From positions 62,001 to 126,000 of the forward strand of contig JALIGW010000157.1 of NCBI GenBank assembly GCA_023053685.1: a DNA stretch of 64,000 nucleotides. The letters run 5' to 3'. Positions 11,401 through 25,328 of the stretch are shown piece after piece (positions within the stretch are counted from its first letter, which is position 1; the number at the start of each line of letters is the position of its first letter). The translations under genes were made by a program, and so were the position numbers. Source of the DNA: Diadophis punctatus similis. Taxonomy: Eukaryota; Chordata; Lepidosauria; Squamata; Dipsadidae. Under the pieces are notes generated by a model. The model was not told the DNA's origin, did not search any database, and saw only the letters and a list, made by a program, of their open reading frames with translations.

Positions 11401-14400
11401 GCTCTTCAGGGAAAGGTCGGAATCAAAAATTGAGCGAGAATTCGGCTTTCCAGCCCGTGGGGAACAGGAATATGTGTTTCATTTTCATTTCTGAGGTGTT
11501 TGTCAAAAGTGATGTTTTTGGGCCGAATTGAGAAATAAGGCAAATGCTGTGTTAGACCTTGGGCTAGCTCTTCAGGGAAAGGTCGGAATCAAAAATTGAG
11601 CGAGAATTCGGCTTTCCAGCCCATGGGGAACAGGAATATGTGTTTCTTTTTCATTTCTGAGGTTTTTGTCAAAAGTGATGTTTTGGGGCTGAATTGAATC
11701 CTAAGGCGAATGCTGTGTTAGACTTTGGGCTAGGTTTTCAGGGTAGGCTCGGAATCAAAAATCAAGCGAGAATTCAGCTTTCCAGCCTGTGGGGAACAGG
11801 AATATGTGTTTCATTTTCATTTCTGAGGTGTTTGTCAAAAGTGATGTTTTTGGGCTGAATTGAGAAATAAGGCGAATGCTGTGTTAGACCTTGGGCTAGC
11901 TCTTCAGGGAAAGGTTGGAATCAAAAATTGAGCGAGAATTCAGCTTTCCAGCCCGTGGGGAACAGGAATATGTGTTTCTTTTTCATTTCTGAGGTGTTTG
12001 TCAAAAGTGATGTTTTTGGGCTGAATTGAGAAATAAGGCGAATGCTGTGTTAGACCTTGGGCTAGCTCTTCAGGGAAGGCTTGGAATCGAAAATCAAGCG
12101 AGAATTCGGCTTTCCAGCCCGTGGGGAACAGGAATATGTGTTTCTTTTTCATTTCTGAGGTGTTTGTCAAAAGTGATGTTTTTGGGCTGAATTGAATCCT
12201 AAGGCGAATGCTGTGTTAGACTTTGGGCTAGCTTTTCAGGGTAGGCTCGGAATCAAAAATCAAGCGAGAATTCAGCTTTCCAGCCTGTGGGGAACAGGAA
12301 TATGTGTTTCATTTTCATTTCTGAGGTGTTTGTCAAAAGTGATGTTTTTGGGCTGAATTGAGAAATAAGGCGAATGCTGTGTTAGACCTTGGGCTAGCTC
12401 TTCAGGGAAAGGTCGGAATCAAAAATTGAGCGAGAATTCGGCTTTCCAGCCCGTGGGGAACAGGAATATGTGTTTCTTTTTCATTTCTGAGGTGTTTGCC
12501 AAAAGTGATGTTTTTGGGCTGAATTGAGAAATAAGGCGAATGCTGTGTTAGACCTTGGGCTAGGTCTTCAGGGAAAGGTCGGAATCAAAAATCAAGCGAG
12601 AATTCGGCTTTCCAGCCTGTGGGGAACAGGAATATGTGTTTCTTTTTCATTTCTGAGGTGTTTGTCAAAAGTGATGTTTTTGGGCTGAATTGAGAAATAA
12701 GGCGAATGCTGTGTTAGACCTTGGGCTAGCTCTTCAGGGAAAGGTCGGAATCAAAAATCAAGCGAGAATTCGGCTTTCCAGCCTGTGCGGAACACGAATA
12801 TGTGTTTCATTTTCATTTCTGAGGTGTTTGTCAAAAGTCATGTTTTTTGGCTGAATTGAGAATGCTGTGTTAGACCTTGGGCTAGCTCTTCAGGGAAAGG
12901 TCGGAATCAAAAATTGAGCGAGAATTCAGCTTTCCAGCCCGTGGGGAACAGGAATATGTGTTTCTTTTTCATTTCTGAGGTGTTTGTCAAAAGTGATGTT
13001 TTTGGGCTGAATTGAGAAATAAGGCGAATGCTGTGTTAGACCTTGCGCTAGCTCTTCAGGGAAAGGTCAGAATCAATAATCAAGCGAGAATTCGGCTTTC
13101 CAGCCCATGGGGAACAGGAATATGTGTTTCTTTTTCATTTCTGAGGTGTTTGTCAATAGTGATGTTTTTGGGCTGAATTGAATCCTAAGGCGAATGCTGT
13201 GTTAGACTTTGGGCTAGCTTTTCAGGGTAGGCTCGGAATCAAAAATCAAGCGAGAATTCAGCTTTCCAGCCTGTGGGGAACAGGAATATGTGTTTCATTT
13301 TCATTTCTGAGGTGTTTGTCAAAAGTGATGTTTTTGGGCTGAATTGAGAAATAAGGCGAATGCTGTGTTAGACCTTGGGCTAGCTCTTCAGGGAAAGGTC
13401 AGAATCAAAAATTGAGCGAGAATTCAGCTTTCCAGCCCATGGGGAACAGGAATATGTGTTTCTTTTTCATTTCTGAGGTGTTTGCCAAAAGTGATGTTTT
13501 TGGGCTGAATTGAGAAATAAGGCGAATGCTGGGTTAGACCTTGGGCTAGCTCTTCAGGGAAAGGTCGGAATCAAAAATCAAGCGAGAATTCGGCTTCCCA
13601 GCCTGTGGGGAACAGGAATATGTGTTTCTTTTTCATTTCTGAGGTGTTTGTCAAAAGTGATGTTTTTGGGCTGAATTGAGAAATAAGGCGAATGCTGTGT
13701 TAGACCTTGGGCTAGCTCTTCAGGGAAAGGTCGGAATCAAAAATTGAGCGAGAATTCAGCTTTCCAGCCCATGGGGAACAGGAATATGTGTTTCTTTTTC
13801 ATTTCTGAGGTGTTTGTCAAAAGTGATGTTTTTGGGCTGAATTGAATCCTAAGGCGAATGCTGTGTTAGACTTTGGGCTAGCTTTTCAGGGTAGGCTCGG
13901 AATCAAAAATCAAGCGAGAATTCAGCTTTCCAGCCTGTGGGGAACAGGAATATGTGTTTCATTTTCATTTCTGAGGTGTTTGTCAAAAGTGATGTTTTTG
14001 GGCTGAATTGAGAAATAAGGCGAATGCTGTGTTAGACCTTGGGCTAGCTCTTCAGGGAAAGGTCGGAATCAAAAATCAAGCGAGAATTCGGCTTTCCAGC
14101 CTGTGCGGAACACGAATATGTGTTTCATTTTCATTTCTGAGGTGTTTGTCAAAAGTCATGTTTTTTGGCTGAATTGAGAATGCTGTGTTAGACCTTGGGC
14201 TAGCTCTTCAGGGAAAGGTCGGAATCAAAAATTGAGCGAGAATTCGGCTTTCCAGCCCGTGGGGAACAGGAATATGTGTTTCTTTTTCATTTCTGAGGTG
14301 TTTGTCAAAAGTGATGTTTTTGGGCTGAATTGAGAAATAAGGCGAATGCTGTGTTAGACCTTGCGCTAGCTCTTCAGGGAAAGGTCAGAATCAATAATCA

Positions 14401-16882
14401 AGCGAGAATTCGGCTTTCCAGCCCATGGGGAACAGGAATATGTGTTTCTTTTTCATTTCTGAGGTGTTTGTCAATAGTGATGTTTTTGGGCTGAATTGAA
14501 TCCTAAGGCGAATGCTGTGTTAGACTTTGGGCTAGCTTTTCAGGGTAGGCTCGGAATCAAAAATCAAGCGAGAATTCAGCTTTCCAGCCTGTGGGGAACA
14601 GGAATATGTGTTTCATTTTCATTTCTGAGGTGTTTGTCAAAAGTGATGTTTTTGGGCTGAATTGAGAAATAAGGCGAATGCTGTGTTAGACCTTGGGCTA
14701 GCTCTTCAGGGAAAGGTCAGAATCAAAAATTGAGCGAGAATTCAGCTTTCCAGCCCATGGGGAACAGGAATATGTGTTTCTTTTTCATTTCTGAGGTGTT
14801 TGCCAAAAGTGATGTTTTTGGGCTGAATTGAGAAATAAGGCGAATGCTGGGTTAGACCTTGGGCTAGCTCTTCAGGGAAAGGTCGGAATCAAAAATCAAG
14901 CGAGAATTCGGCTTTCCAGCCTGTGGGGAACAGGAATATGTGTTTCTTTTTCATTTCTGAGGTGTTTGTCAAAAGTGATGTTTTTGGGCTGAATTGAGAA
15001 ATAAGGCGAATGCTGTGTTAGACCTTGGGCTAGCTCTTCAGGGAAAGGTCGGAATCAAAAATTGAGCGAGAATTCAGCTTTCCAGCCCATGGGGAACAGG
15101 AATATGTGTTTCTTTTTCATTTCTGAGGTGTTTGTCAAAAGTGATGTTTTTGGGCTGAATTGAATCCTAAGGCGAATGCTGTGTTAGACTTTGGGCTAGC
15201 TTTTCAGGGTAGGCTCGGAATCAAAAATCAAGCGAGAATTCAGCTTTCCAGCCTGTGGGGAACAGGAATATGTGTTTCATTTTCATTTCTGAGGTGTTTG
15301 TCAAAAGTGATGTTTTTGGGCTGAATTGAGAAATAAGGCGAATGCTGTGTTAGACCTTGGGCTAGCTCTTCAGGGAAAGGTCGGAATTAAAAATTGAGCG
15401 AGAATTCAGCTTTCCAGCCCGTGGGGAACAGGAATATGTGTTTCTTTTTCATTTCTGAGGTGTTTGTCAAAAGTGATGTTTTTGGGCTGAATTGAGAAAT
15501 AAGGCGAATGCTGTGTTAGACCTTGGGCTAGCTCTTCAGGGAAGGCTTGGAATCGAAAATCAAGCGAGAATTCGGCTTTCCAGCCCGTGGAGAACAGGAA
15601 TATGTGTTTCTTTTTCATTTCTGAGGTGTTTGTCAAAAGTGATGTTTTTGGGCTGAATTGAATCCTAAGGCGAATGCTGTGTTAGACTTTGGGCTAGCTT
15701 TTCAGTGTAGGCTCGGAATCAAAAATCAAGCGAGAATTCAGCTTTCCAGCCTGTGGGGAACAGGAATATGTGTTTCATTTTCATTTCTGAGGTGTTTGTC
15801 AAAAGTGATGTTCTTGGGCTGAATTGAGAAATAAGGCGAATGCTGTGTTAGACCTTGGGCTAGCTCTTCAGGGAAAGGTCGGAATCAAAAATCAAGCGAG
15901 AATTCGGCTTTCCAGCCTGTGCGGAACACAAATATGTGTTTCATTTTCATTTCTGAGGTGTTTGTCAAAAGTCATGTTTTTTGGCTGAATTGAGAACTGA
16001 GGCGAATGCTGTGTTAGACCTTGGGCTAGCTCTTCAGGGAAAGGTCGGAATCAAAAATTGAGCGAGAATTCGGCTTTCCACCCCTTGGGGAAAAGGAATA
16101 TGTGTTTCTTTTTCATTTCTGAGGTGTTTGTCAAAAGTGATGTTTTTGGACTGAATTGAGAAATAAGGCGAATGCTGTGTTAGACCTTGGGCTAGCTCTT
16201 CAGGGAAAGGTCGGAATCAAAAATTGAGCAAGAATTCGGCTTTCCAGCCCGTGGGGAACAGGAATATGTGTTTCATTTTCATTTCTGAGGTGTTTGTCAA
16301 AAGTGATGTTTTTGGGCCGAATTGAGAAATAAGGCGAATGCTGTGTTAGACCTTGGGCTAGCTCTTCAGGGAAAGGTCGGAATCAAAAATTGAGCGAGAA
16401 TTCGGCTTTCCAGCCTGTGGGGAACAGGAATATGTGTTTCTTTTTCATTTCTGAGGTGTTTGTCAAAAGTGATGTTTTTGGGCTGAATTGAGAAATAAGG
16501 CGAATGCTGTGTTAGACCTTGGGCTAGCTCTTCAGGGAAAGGTCGGAATCAAAAATTGAGCGAGAATTCAGCTTTCCAGCCCATGGGGAACAGGAATATG
16601 TGTTTCTTTTTCATTTCTGAGGTGTATGTCAAAAGTGATGTTTTTGGGCTGAATTGAATCCTAAGGCGAATGCTGTATTAGATTTTGGGCTAGCTTTTCA
16701 GGGTAGGCTCGGAATCAAAAATCAAGCGAGAATTCAGCTTTCCAGCCTGTGGGGAACAGGAATATGTGTTTCATTTTCATTTCTGAGGTGTTTGTCAAAA
16801 GTGATGTTTTTGGGCTGAATTGAGAAATAAGGCGAATGCTGTGTTAGACCTTGGGCTAGCTCTTCAGGGAAAGGTCGGAATT
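8437..16882. repeat. 8,446-bp higher-order unit, copy 1 (51 monomers)
   Basis: Fifty-one monomers (two of them 156 bp, near 12,855 and 14,175) that recur at +8,446. B-C pairs inside lie at 8437, 10097, 11923 and 15389, splitting the unit into 10-, 11-, 21- and 9-monomer sections. Private markers shared with copy 2 include TGTGTGGAACACAAA (8967), GAGGTTTTTGTC (about 11,660), GGCTTCCCAGCC (about 13,593) and the three-substitution cluster CCCCTTGGGGAAAAGG (16,081). The match to the following copy in fact begins at about 7,947. Copy-specific changes seen: TTTTTGATTTC (10,158), CCTTGCGC (10,233), CAAGTGAG (10,605) and GTTTTGGGGCTG (11,684). Confidence 0.88.
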
Positions 16883-19800
16883 AAAAATTGAGCGAGAATT
16901 CAGCTTTCCAGCCCGTGGGGAACAGGAATATGTGTTTCTTTTTCATTTCTGAGGTGTTTGTCAAAAGTGATGTTTTTGGGCTGAATTGAGAAATAAGGCG
17001 AATGCTGTGTTAGACCTTGGGCTAGCTCTTCAGGGAAGGCTTGGAATCGAAAATCAAGCGAGAATTCGGCTTTCCAGCCCGTGGAGAACAGGAATATGTG
17101 TTTCTTTTTCATTTCTGAGGTGTTTGTCAAAAGTGATGTTTTTGGGCTGAATTGAATCCTAAGGCGAATGCTGTGTTAGACTTTGGGCTAGCTTTTCAGT
17201 GTAGGCTCGGAATCAAAAATCAAGCGAGAATTCAGCTTTCCAGCCTGTGGGGAACAGGAATATGTGTTTCATTTTCATTTCTGAGGTGTTTGTCAAAAGT
17301 GATGTTCTTGGGCTGAATTGAGAAATAAGGCGAATGCTGTGTTAGACCTTGGTCTAGCTCTTCAGGGAAAGGTCGGAATCAAAAATCAAGCGAGAATTCG
17401 GCTTTCCAGCCTGTGTGGAACACAAATATGTGTTTCATTTTCATTTCTGAGGTGTTTGTCAAAAGTCATGTTTTTTGGCTGAATTGAGAACTGAGGCGAA
17501 TGCTGTGTTAGACCTTGGGCTAGCTCTTCAGGGAAAGGTCGGAATCAAAAATTGAGCGAGAATTCGGCTTTCCAGCCCGTGGGGAACAGGAATATGTGTT
17601 TCTTTTTCATTTCTGAGGTGTTTGTCAAAAGTGATGTTTTTGGACTGAATTGAGAAATAAGGCGAATGCTGTGTTAGACCTTGCGCTAGCTCTTCAGGGA
17701 AAGGTCAGAATCAATAATCAAGCGAGAATTCGGCTTTCCAGCCTGTGGGGAACAGGAATATGTGTTTCATTTTCATTTCTGAGGTGTTTGTCAAAAGTCA
17801 TGTTTTTTGGCTGAATTGAGAAATAAGGCGAATGCTGTGTTAGACCTTGGGCTAGCTCTTCAGGGAAAGGTCGGAATCAAAAATTGAGCAAGAATTCGGC
17901 TTTCCAGCCCGTGGGGAACAGGAATATGTGTTTCATTTTCATTTCTGAGGTGTTTGTCAAAAGTGATGTTTTTGGGCCGAATTGAGAAATAAGGCGAATG
18001 CTGTGTTAGACCTTGGGCTAGCTCTTCAGGGAAAGGTCGGAATCAAAAATTGAGCGAGAATTCGGCTTTCCAGCCTGTGGGGAACAGGAATATGTGTTTC
18101 TTTTTCATTTCTGAGGTGTTTGTCAAAAGTGATGTTTTTGGGCTGAATTGAGAAATAAGGCGAATGCTGTGTTAGACCTTGGGCTAGCTCTTCAGGGAAA
18201 GGTCGGAATCAAAAATTGAGCGAGAATTCAGCTTTCCAGCCCATGGGGAACAGGAATATGTGTTTCTTTTTCATTTCTGAGGTGTTTGTCAAAAGTGATG
18301 TTTTTGGGCTGAATTGAATCCTAAGGCGAATGCTGTGTTAGACTTTGGGCTAGCTTTTCAGGGTAGGCTCGGAATCAAAAATCAAGCGAGAATTCAGCTT
18401 TCCAGCCTGTGGGGAACAGGAATATGTGTTTCATTTTCATTTCTGAGGTGTTTGTCAAAAGTGATGTTTTTGGGCTGAATTGAGAAATAAGGCGAATGCT
18501 GTGTTAGACCTTGGGCTAGCTCTTCAGGGAAAGGTCGGAATTAAAAATTGAGCGAGAATTCAGCTTTCCAGCCCGTGGGGAACAGGAATATGTGTTTCTT
18601 TTTCATTTCTGAGGTGTTTGTCAAAAGTGATGTTTTTGGGCTGAATTGAGAAATAAGGCGAATGCTGTGTTAGACCTTGGGCTAGCTCTTCAGGGAAGGC
18701 TTGGAATCGAAAATCAAGCGAGAATTCGGCTTTCCAGCCCGTGGAGAACAGGAATATGTGTTTCTTTTTCATTTCTGAGGTGTTTGTCAAAAGTGATGTT
18801 TTTGGGCTGAATTGAATCCTAAGGCGAATGCTGTGTTAGACTTTGGGCTAGCTTTTCAGTGTAGGCTCAGAATCAAAAATCAAGCGAGAATTCAGCTTTC
18901 CAGCCTGTGGGGAACAGGAATATGTGTTTCATTTTCATTTCTGAGGTGTTTGTCAAAAGTGATGTTTTTGGGCTGAATTGAGAAATAAGGCGAATGCTGT
19001 GTTAGACCTTGGGCTAGCTCTTCAGGGAAAGGTCGGAATCAAAAATCAAGCGAGAATTCGGCTTTCCAGCCTGTGCGGAACACGAATATGTGTTTCATTT
19101 TCATTTCTGAGGTGTTTGTCAAAAGTCATGTTTTTTGGCTGAATTGAGAACTGAGGCGAATGCTGTGTTAGACCTTGGGCTAGCTCTTCAGGGAAAGGTC
19201 GGAATCAAAAATTGAGCGAGAATTCGGCTTTCCAGCCCGTGGGGATCAGGAATATGTGTTTCTTTTTCATTTCTGAGGTGTTTGTCAAAAGTGATGTTTT
19301 TGGGCTGAATTGAGAAATAAGGCGAATGCTGTGTTAGACCTTGCGCTAGCTCTTCAGGGAAAGGTCAGAATCAATAATCAAGCGAGAATTCGGCTTTCCA
19401 GCCCATGGGGAACAGGAATATGTGTTTCTTTTTCATTTCTGAGGTGTTTGTCAATAGTGATGTTTTTGGGCTGAATTGAATCCTAAGGCGAATGCTGTGT
19501 TAGACTTTGGGCTAGCTTTTCAGGGTAGGCTCGGAATCAAAAATCAAGCGAGAATTCAGCTTTCCAGCCTGTGGGGAACAGGAATATGTGTTTCATTTTC
19601 ATTTCTGAGGTGTTTGTCAAAAGTGATGTTTTTGGGCTGAATTGAATCCTAAGGCGAATGCTGTGTTAGACTTTGGGCTAGCTTTTCAGGGTAGGCTCGG
19701 AATCAAAAATCAAGCGAGAATTCAGCTTTCCATCCTGTGGGGAACAGGAATATGTGTTTCATTTTCATTTCTGAGGTGTTTGTCAAAAGTGATGTTTTTG

Positions 19801-22800
19801 GGCTGAATTGAGAAATAAGGCGAATGCTGGGTTAGACCTTGGGCTAGCTCTTCAGGGAAAGGTCGGAATCAAAAATTGAGCGAGAATTCGGCTTTCCAGC
19901 CCGTGGGGAACAGGAATATGTGTTTCATTTTCATTTCTGAGGTGTTTGTCAAAAGTGATGTTTTTGGGCCGAATTGAGAAATAAGGCAAATGCTGTGTTA
20001 GACCTTGGGCTAGCTCTTCAGGGAAAGGTCGGAATCAAAAATTGAGCGAGAATTCGGCTTTCCAGCCCATGGGGAACAGGAATATGTGTTTCTTTTTCAT
20101 TTCTGAGGTTTTTGTCAAAAGTGATGTTTTTGGGCTGAATTGAATCCTAAGGCGAATGCTGTGTTAGACTTTGGGCTAGGTTTTCAGGGTAGGCTCGGAA
20201 TCAAAAATCAAGCGAGAATTCAGCTTTCCAGCCTGTGGGGAACAGGAATATGTGTTTCATTTTCATTTCTGAGGTGTTTGTCAAAAGTGATGTTTTTGGG
20301 CTGAATTGAGAAATAAGGCGAATGCTGTGTTAGACCTTGGGCTAGCTCTTCAGGGAAAGGTTGGAATCAAAAATTGAGCGAGAATTCAGCTTTCCAGCCC
20401 GTGGGGAACAGGAATATGTGTTTCTTTTTCATTTCTGAGGTGTTTGTCAAAAGTGATGTTTTTGGGCTGAATTGAGAAATAAGGCGAATGCTGTGTTAGA
20501 CCTTGGGCTAGCTCTTCAGGGAAGGCTTGGAATCGAAAATCAAGCGAGAATTCGGCTTTCCAGCCCGTGGGGAACAGGAATATGTGTTTCTTTTTCATTT
20601 CTGAGGTGTTTGTCAAAAGTGATGTTTTTGGGCTGAATTGAATCCTAAGGCGAATGCTGTGTTAGACTTTGGGCTAGCTTTTCAGGGTAGGCTCGGAATC
20701 AAAAATCAAGCGAGAATTCAGCTTTCCAGCCTGTGGGGAACAGGAATATGTGTTTCATTTTCATTTCTGAGGTGTTTGTCAAAAGTGATGTTTTTGGGCT
20801 GAATTGAGAAATAAGGCGAATGCTGTGTTAGACCTTGGGCTAGCTCTTCAGGGAAAGGTCGGAATCAAAAATTGAGCGAGAATTCGGCTTTCCAGCCCGT
20901 GGGGAACAGGAATATGTGTTTCTTTTTCATTTCTGAGGTGTTTGCCAAAAGTGATGTTTTTGGGCTGAATTGAGAAATAAGGCGAATGCTGTGTTAGACC
21001 TTGGGCTAGGTCTTCAGGGAAAGGTCGGAATCAAAAATCAAGCGAGAATTCGGCTTTCCAGCCTGTGGGGAACAGGAATATGTGTTTCTTTTTCATTTCT
21101 GAGGTGTTTGTCAAAAGTGATGTTTTTGGGCTGAATTGAGAAATAAGGCGAATGCTGTGTTAGACCTTGGGCTAGCTCTTCAGGGAAAGGTCGGAATCAA
21201 AAATCAAGCGAGAATTCGGCTTTCCAGCCTGTGCGGAACACGAATATGTGTTTCATTTTCATTTCTGAGGTGTTTGTCAAAAGTCATGTTTTTTGGCTGA
21301 ATTGAGAATGCTGTGTTAGACCTTGGGCTAGCTCTTCAGGGAAAGGTCGGAATCAAAAATTGAGCGAGAATTCAGCTTTCCAGCCCGTGGGGAACAGGAA
21401 TATGTGTTTCTTTTTCATTTCTGAGGTGTTTGTCAAAAGTGATGTTTTTGGGCTGAATTGAGAAATAAGGCGAATGCTGTGTTAGACCTTGCGCTAGCTC
21501 TTCAGGGAAAGGTCAGAATCAATAATCAAGCGAGAATTCGGCTTTCCAGCCCATGGGGAACAGGAATATGTGTTTCTTTTTCATTTCTGAGGTGTTTGTC
21601 AATAGTGATGTTTTTGGGCTGAATTGAATCCTAAGGCGAATGCTGTGTTAGACTTTGGGCTAGCTTTTCAGGGTAGGCTCGGAATCAAAAATCAAGCGAG
21701 AATTCAGCTTTCCAGCCTGTGGGGAACAGGAATATGTGTTTCATTTTCATTTCTGAGGTGTTTGTCAAAAGTGATGTTTTTGGGCTGAATTGAGAAATAA
21801 GGCGAATGCTGTGTTAGACCTTGGGCTAGCTCTTCAGGGAAAGGTCAGAATCAAAAATTGAGCGAGAATTCAGCTTTCCAGCCCATGGGGAACAGGAATA
21901 TGTGTTTCTTTTTCATTTCTGAGGTGTTTGCCAAAAGTGATGTTTTTGGGCTGAATTGAGAAATAAGGCGAATGCTGGGTTAGACCTTGGGCTAGCTCTT
22001 CAGGGAAAGGTCGGAATCAAAAATCAAGCGAGAATTCGGCTTCCCAGCCTGTGGGGAACAGGAATATGTGTTTCTTTTTCATTTCTGAGGTGTTTGTCAA
22101 AAGTGATGTTTTTGGGCTGAATTGAGAAATAAGGCGAATGCTGTGTTAGACCTTGGGCTAGCTCTTCAGGGAAAGGTCGGAATCAAAAATTGAGCGAGAA
22201 TTCAGCTTTCCAGCCCATGGGGAACAGGAATATGTGTTTCTTTTTCATTTCTGAGGTGTTTGTCAAAAGTGATGTTTTTGGGCTGAATTGAATCCTAAGG
22301 CGAATGCTGTGTTAGACTTTGGGCTAGCTTTTCAGGGTAGGCTCGGAATCAAAAATCAAGCGAGAATTCAGCTTTCCAGCCTGTGGGGAACAGGAATATG
22401 TGTTTCATTTTCATTTCTGAGGTGTTTGTCAAAAGTGATGTTTTTGGGCTGAATTGAGAAATAAGGCGAATGCTGTGTTAGACCTTGGGCTAGCTCTTCA
22501 GGGAAAGGTCGGAATCAAAAATCAAGCGAGAATTCGGCTTTCCAGCCTGTGCGGAACACGAATATGTGTTTCATTTTCATTTCTGAGGTGTTTGTCAAAA
22601 GTCATGTTTTTTGGCTGAATTGAGAATGCTGTGTTAGACCTTGGGCTAGCTCTTCAGGGAAAGGTCGGAATCAAAAATTGAGCGAGAATTTGGCTTTCCA
22701 GCCCGTGGGGAACAGGAATATGTGTTTCTTTTTCATTTCTGAGGTGTTTGTCAAAAGTGATGTTTTTGGGCTGAATTGAGAAATAAGGCGAATGCTGTGT

Positions 22801-25328
22801 TAGACCTTGCGCTAGCTCTTCAGGGAAAGGTCAGAATCAATAATCAAGCGAGAATTCGGCTTTCCAGCCCATGGGGAACAGGAATATGTGTTTCTTTTTC
22901 ATTTCTGAGGTGTTTGTCAATAGTGATGTTTTTGGGCTGAATTGAATCCTAAGGCGAATGCTGTGTTAGACTTTGGGCTAGCTTTTCAGGGTAGGCTCGG
23001 AATCAAAAATCAAGCGAGAATTCAGCTTTCCAGCCTGTGGGGAACAGGAATATGTGTTTCATTTTCATTTCTGAGGTGTTTGTCAAAAGTGATGTTTTTG
23101 GGCTGAATTGAGAAATAAGGCGAATGCTGTGTTAGACCTTGGGCTAGCTCTTCAGGGAAAGGTCAGAATCAAAAATTGAGCGAGAATTCAGCTTTCCAGC
23201 CCATGGGGAACAGGAATATGTGTTTCTTTTTCATTTCTGAGGTGTTTGCCAAAAGTGATGTTTTTGGGCTGAATTGAGAAATAAGGCGAATGCTGGGTTA
23301 GACCTTGGGCTAGCTCTTCAGGGAAAGGTCGGAATCAAAAATCAAGCGAGAATTCGGCTTTCCAGCCTGTGGGGAACAGGAATATGTGTTTCTTTTTCAT
23401 TTCTGAGGTGTTTGTCAAAAGTGATGTTTTTGGGCTGAATTGAGAAATAAGGCGAATGCTGTGTTAGACCTTGGGCTAGCTCTTCAGGGAAAGGTCGGAA
23501 TCAAAAATTGAGCGAGAATTCAGCTTTCCAGCCCATGGGGAACAGGAATATGTGTTTCATTTTCATTTCTGAGGTGTTTGTCAAAAGTGATGTTTTTGGG
23601 CTGAATTGAATCCTAAGGCGAATGCTGTGTTAGACTTTGGGCTAGCTTTTCAGGGTAGGCTCGGAATCAAAAATCAAGCGAGAATTCAGCTTTCCAGCCT
23701 GTGGGGAACAGGAATATGTGTTTCATTTTCATTTCTGAGGTGTTTGTCAAAAGTGATGTTTTTGGGCTGAATTGAGAAATAAGGCGAATGCTGTGTTAGA
23801 CCTTGGGCTAGCTCTTCAGGGAAAGGTCGGAATTAAAAATTGAGCGAGAATTCAGCTTTCCAGCCCGTGGGGAACAGGAATATGTGTTTCTTTTTCATTT
23901 CTGAGGTGTTTGTCAAAAGTGATGTTTTTGGGCTGAATTGAGAAATAAGGCGAATGCTGTGTTAGACCTTGGGCTAGCTCTTCAGGGAAGGCTTGGAATC
24001 GAAAATCAAGCGAGAATTCGGCTTTCCAGCCCGTGGAGAACAGGAATATGTGTTTCTTTTTCATTTCTGAGGTGTTTGTCAAAAGTGATGTTTTTGGGCT
24101 GAATTGAATCCTAAGGCGAATGCTGTGTTAGACTTTGGGCTAGCTTTTCAGTGTAGGCTCGGAATCAAAAATCAAGCGAGAATTCAGCTTTCCAGCCTGT
24201 GGGGAACAGGAATATGTGTTTCATTTTCATTTCTGAGGTGTTTGTCAAAAGTGATGTTCTTGGGCTGAATTGAGAAATAAGGCGAATGCTGTGTTAGACC
24301 TTGGGCTAGCTCTTCAGGGAAAGGTCGGAATCAAAAATCAAGCGAGAATTCGGCTTTCCAGCCTGTGCGGAACACAAATATGTGTTTCATTTTCATTTCT
24401 GAGGTGTTTGTCAAAAGTCATGTTTTTTGGCTGAATTGAGAACTGAGGCGAATGCTGTGTTAGACCTTGGGCTAGCTCTTCAGGGAAAGGTCGGAATCAA
24501 AAATTGAGCGAGAATTCGGCTTTCCACCCCTTGGGGAAAAGGAATATGTGTTTCTTTTTCATTTCTGAGGTGTTTGTCAAAAGTGATGTTTTTGGACTGA
24601 ATTGAGAAATAAGGCGAATGCTGTGTTAGACCTTGGGCTAGCTCTTCAGGGAAAGGTCGGAATCAAAAATTGAGCAAGAATTCGGCTTTCCAGCCCGTGG
24701 GGAACAGGAATATGTGTTTCATTTTCATTTCTGAGGTGTTTGTCAAAAGTGATGTTTTTGGGCCGAATTGAGAAATAAGGCGAATGCTGTGTTAGACCTT
24801 GGGCTAGCTCTTCAGGGAAAGGTCGGAATCAAAAATTGAGCGAGAATTCGGCTTTCCAGCCTGTGGGGAACAGGAATATGTGTTTCTTTTTCATTTCTGA
24901 GGTGTTTGTCAAAAGTGATGTTTTTGGGCTGAATTGAGAAATAAGGCGAATGCTGTGTTAGACCTTGGGCTAGCTCTTCAGGGAAAGGTCGGAATCAAAA
25001 ATTGAGCGAGAATTCAGCTTTCCAGCCCATGGGGAACAGGAATATGTGTTTCTTTTTCATTTCTGAGGTGTATGTCAAAAGTGATGTTTTTGGGCTGAAT
25101 TGAATCCTAAGGCGAATGCTGTATTAGATTTTGGGCTAGCTTTTCAGGGTAGGCTCGGAATCAAAAATCAAGCGAGAATTCAGCTTTCCAGCCTGTGGGG
25201 AACAGGAATATGTGTTTCATTTTCATTTCTGAGGTGTTTGTCAAAAGTGATGTTTTTGGGCTGAATTGAGAAATAAGGCGAATGCTGTGTTAGACCTTGG
25301 GCTAGCTCTTCAGGGAAAGGTCGGAATT
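16883..25328. repeat. 8,446-bp higher-order unit, copy 2 (51 monomers)
   Basis: Direct tandem copy of 8437-16882. B-C pairs are at 16883, 18543, 20369 and 23835, each exactly 8,446 bp after its partner, and the 156-bp monomers are at equivalent places (about 21,305 and 22,620). About ten differences from copy 1 were noticed by eye, for example GGTCTAG (17,352), GAGAATTTGGC (22,689, losing an EcoRI site) and CATTTTC for CTTTTTC (23,558). Identity is therefore well above 99%. The markers GGTGTATGTC and GTATTAGATTTT occur at the end of copies 1 (about 16,623-16,683) and 2 (25,069-25,129) but not at 8,177-8,237, before copy 1. Confidence 0.88.
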
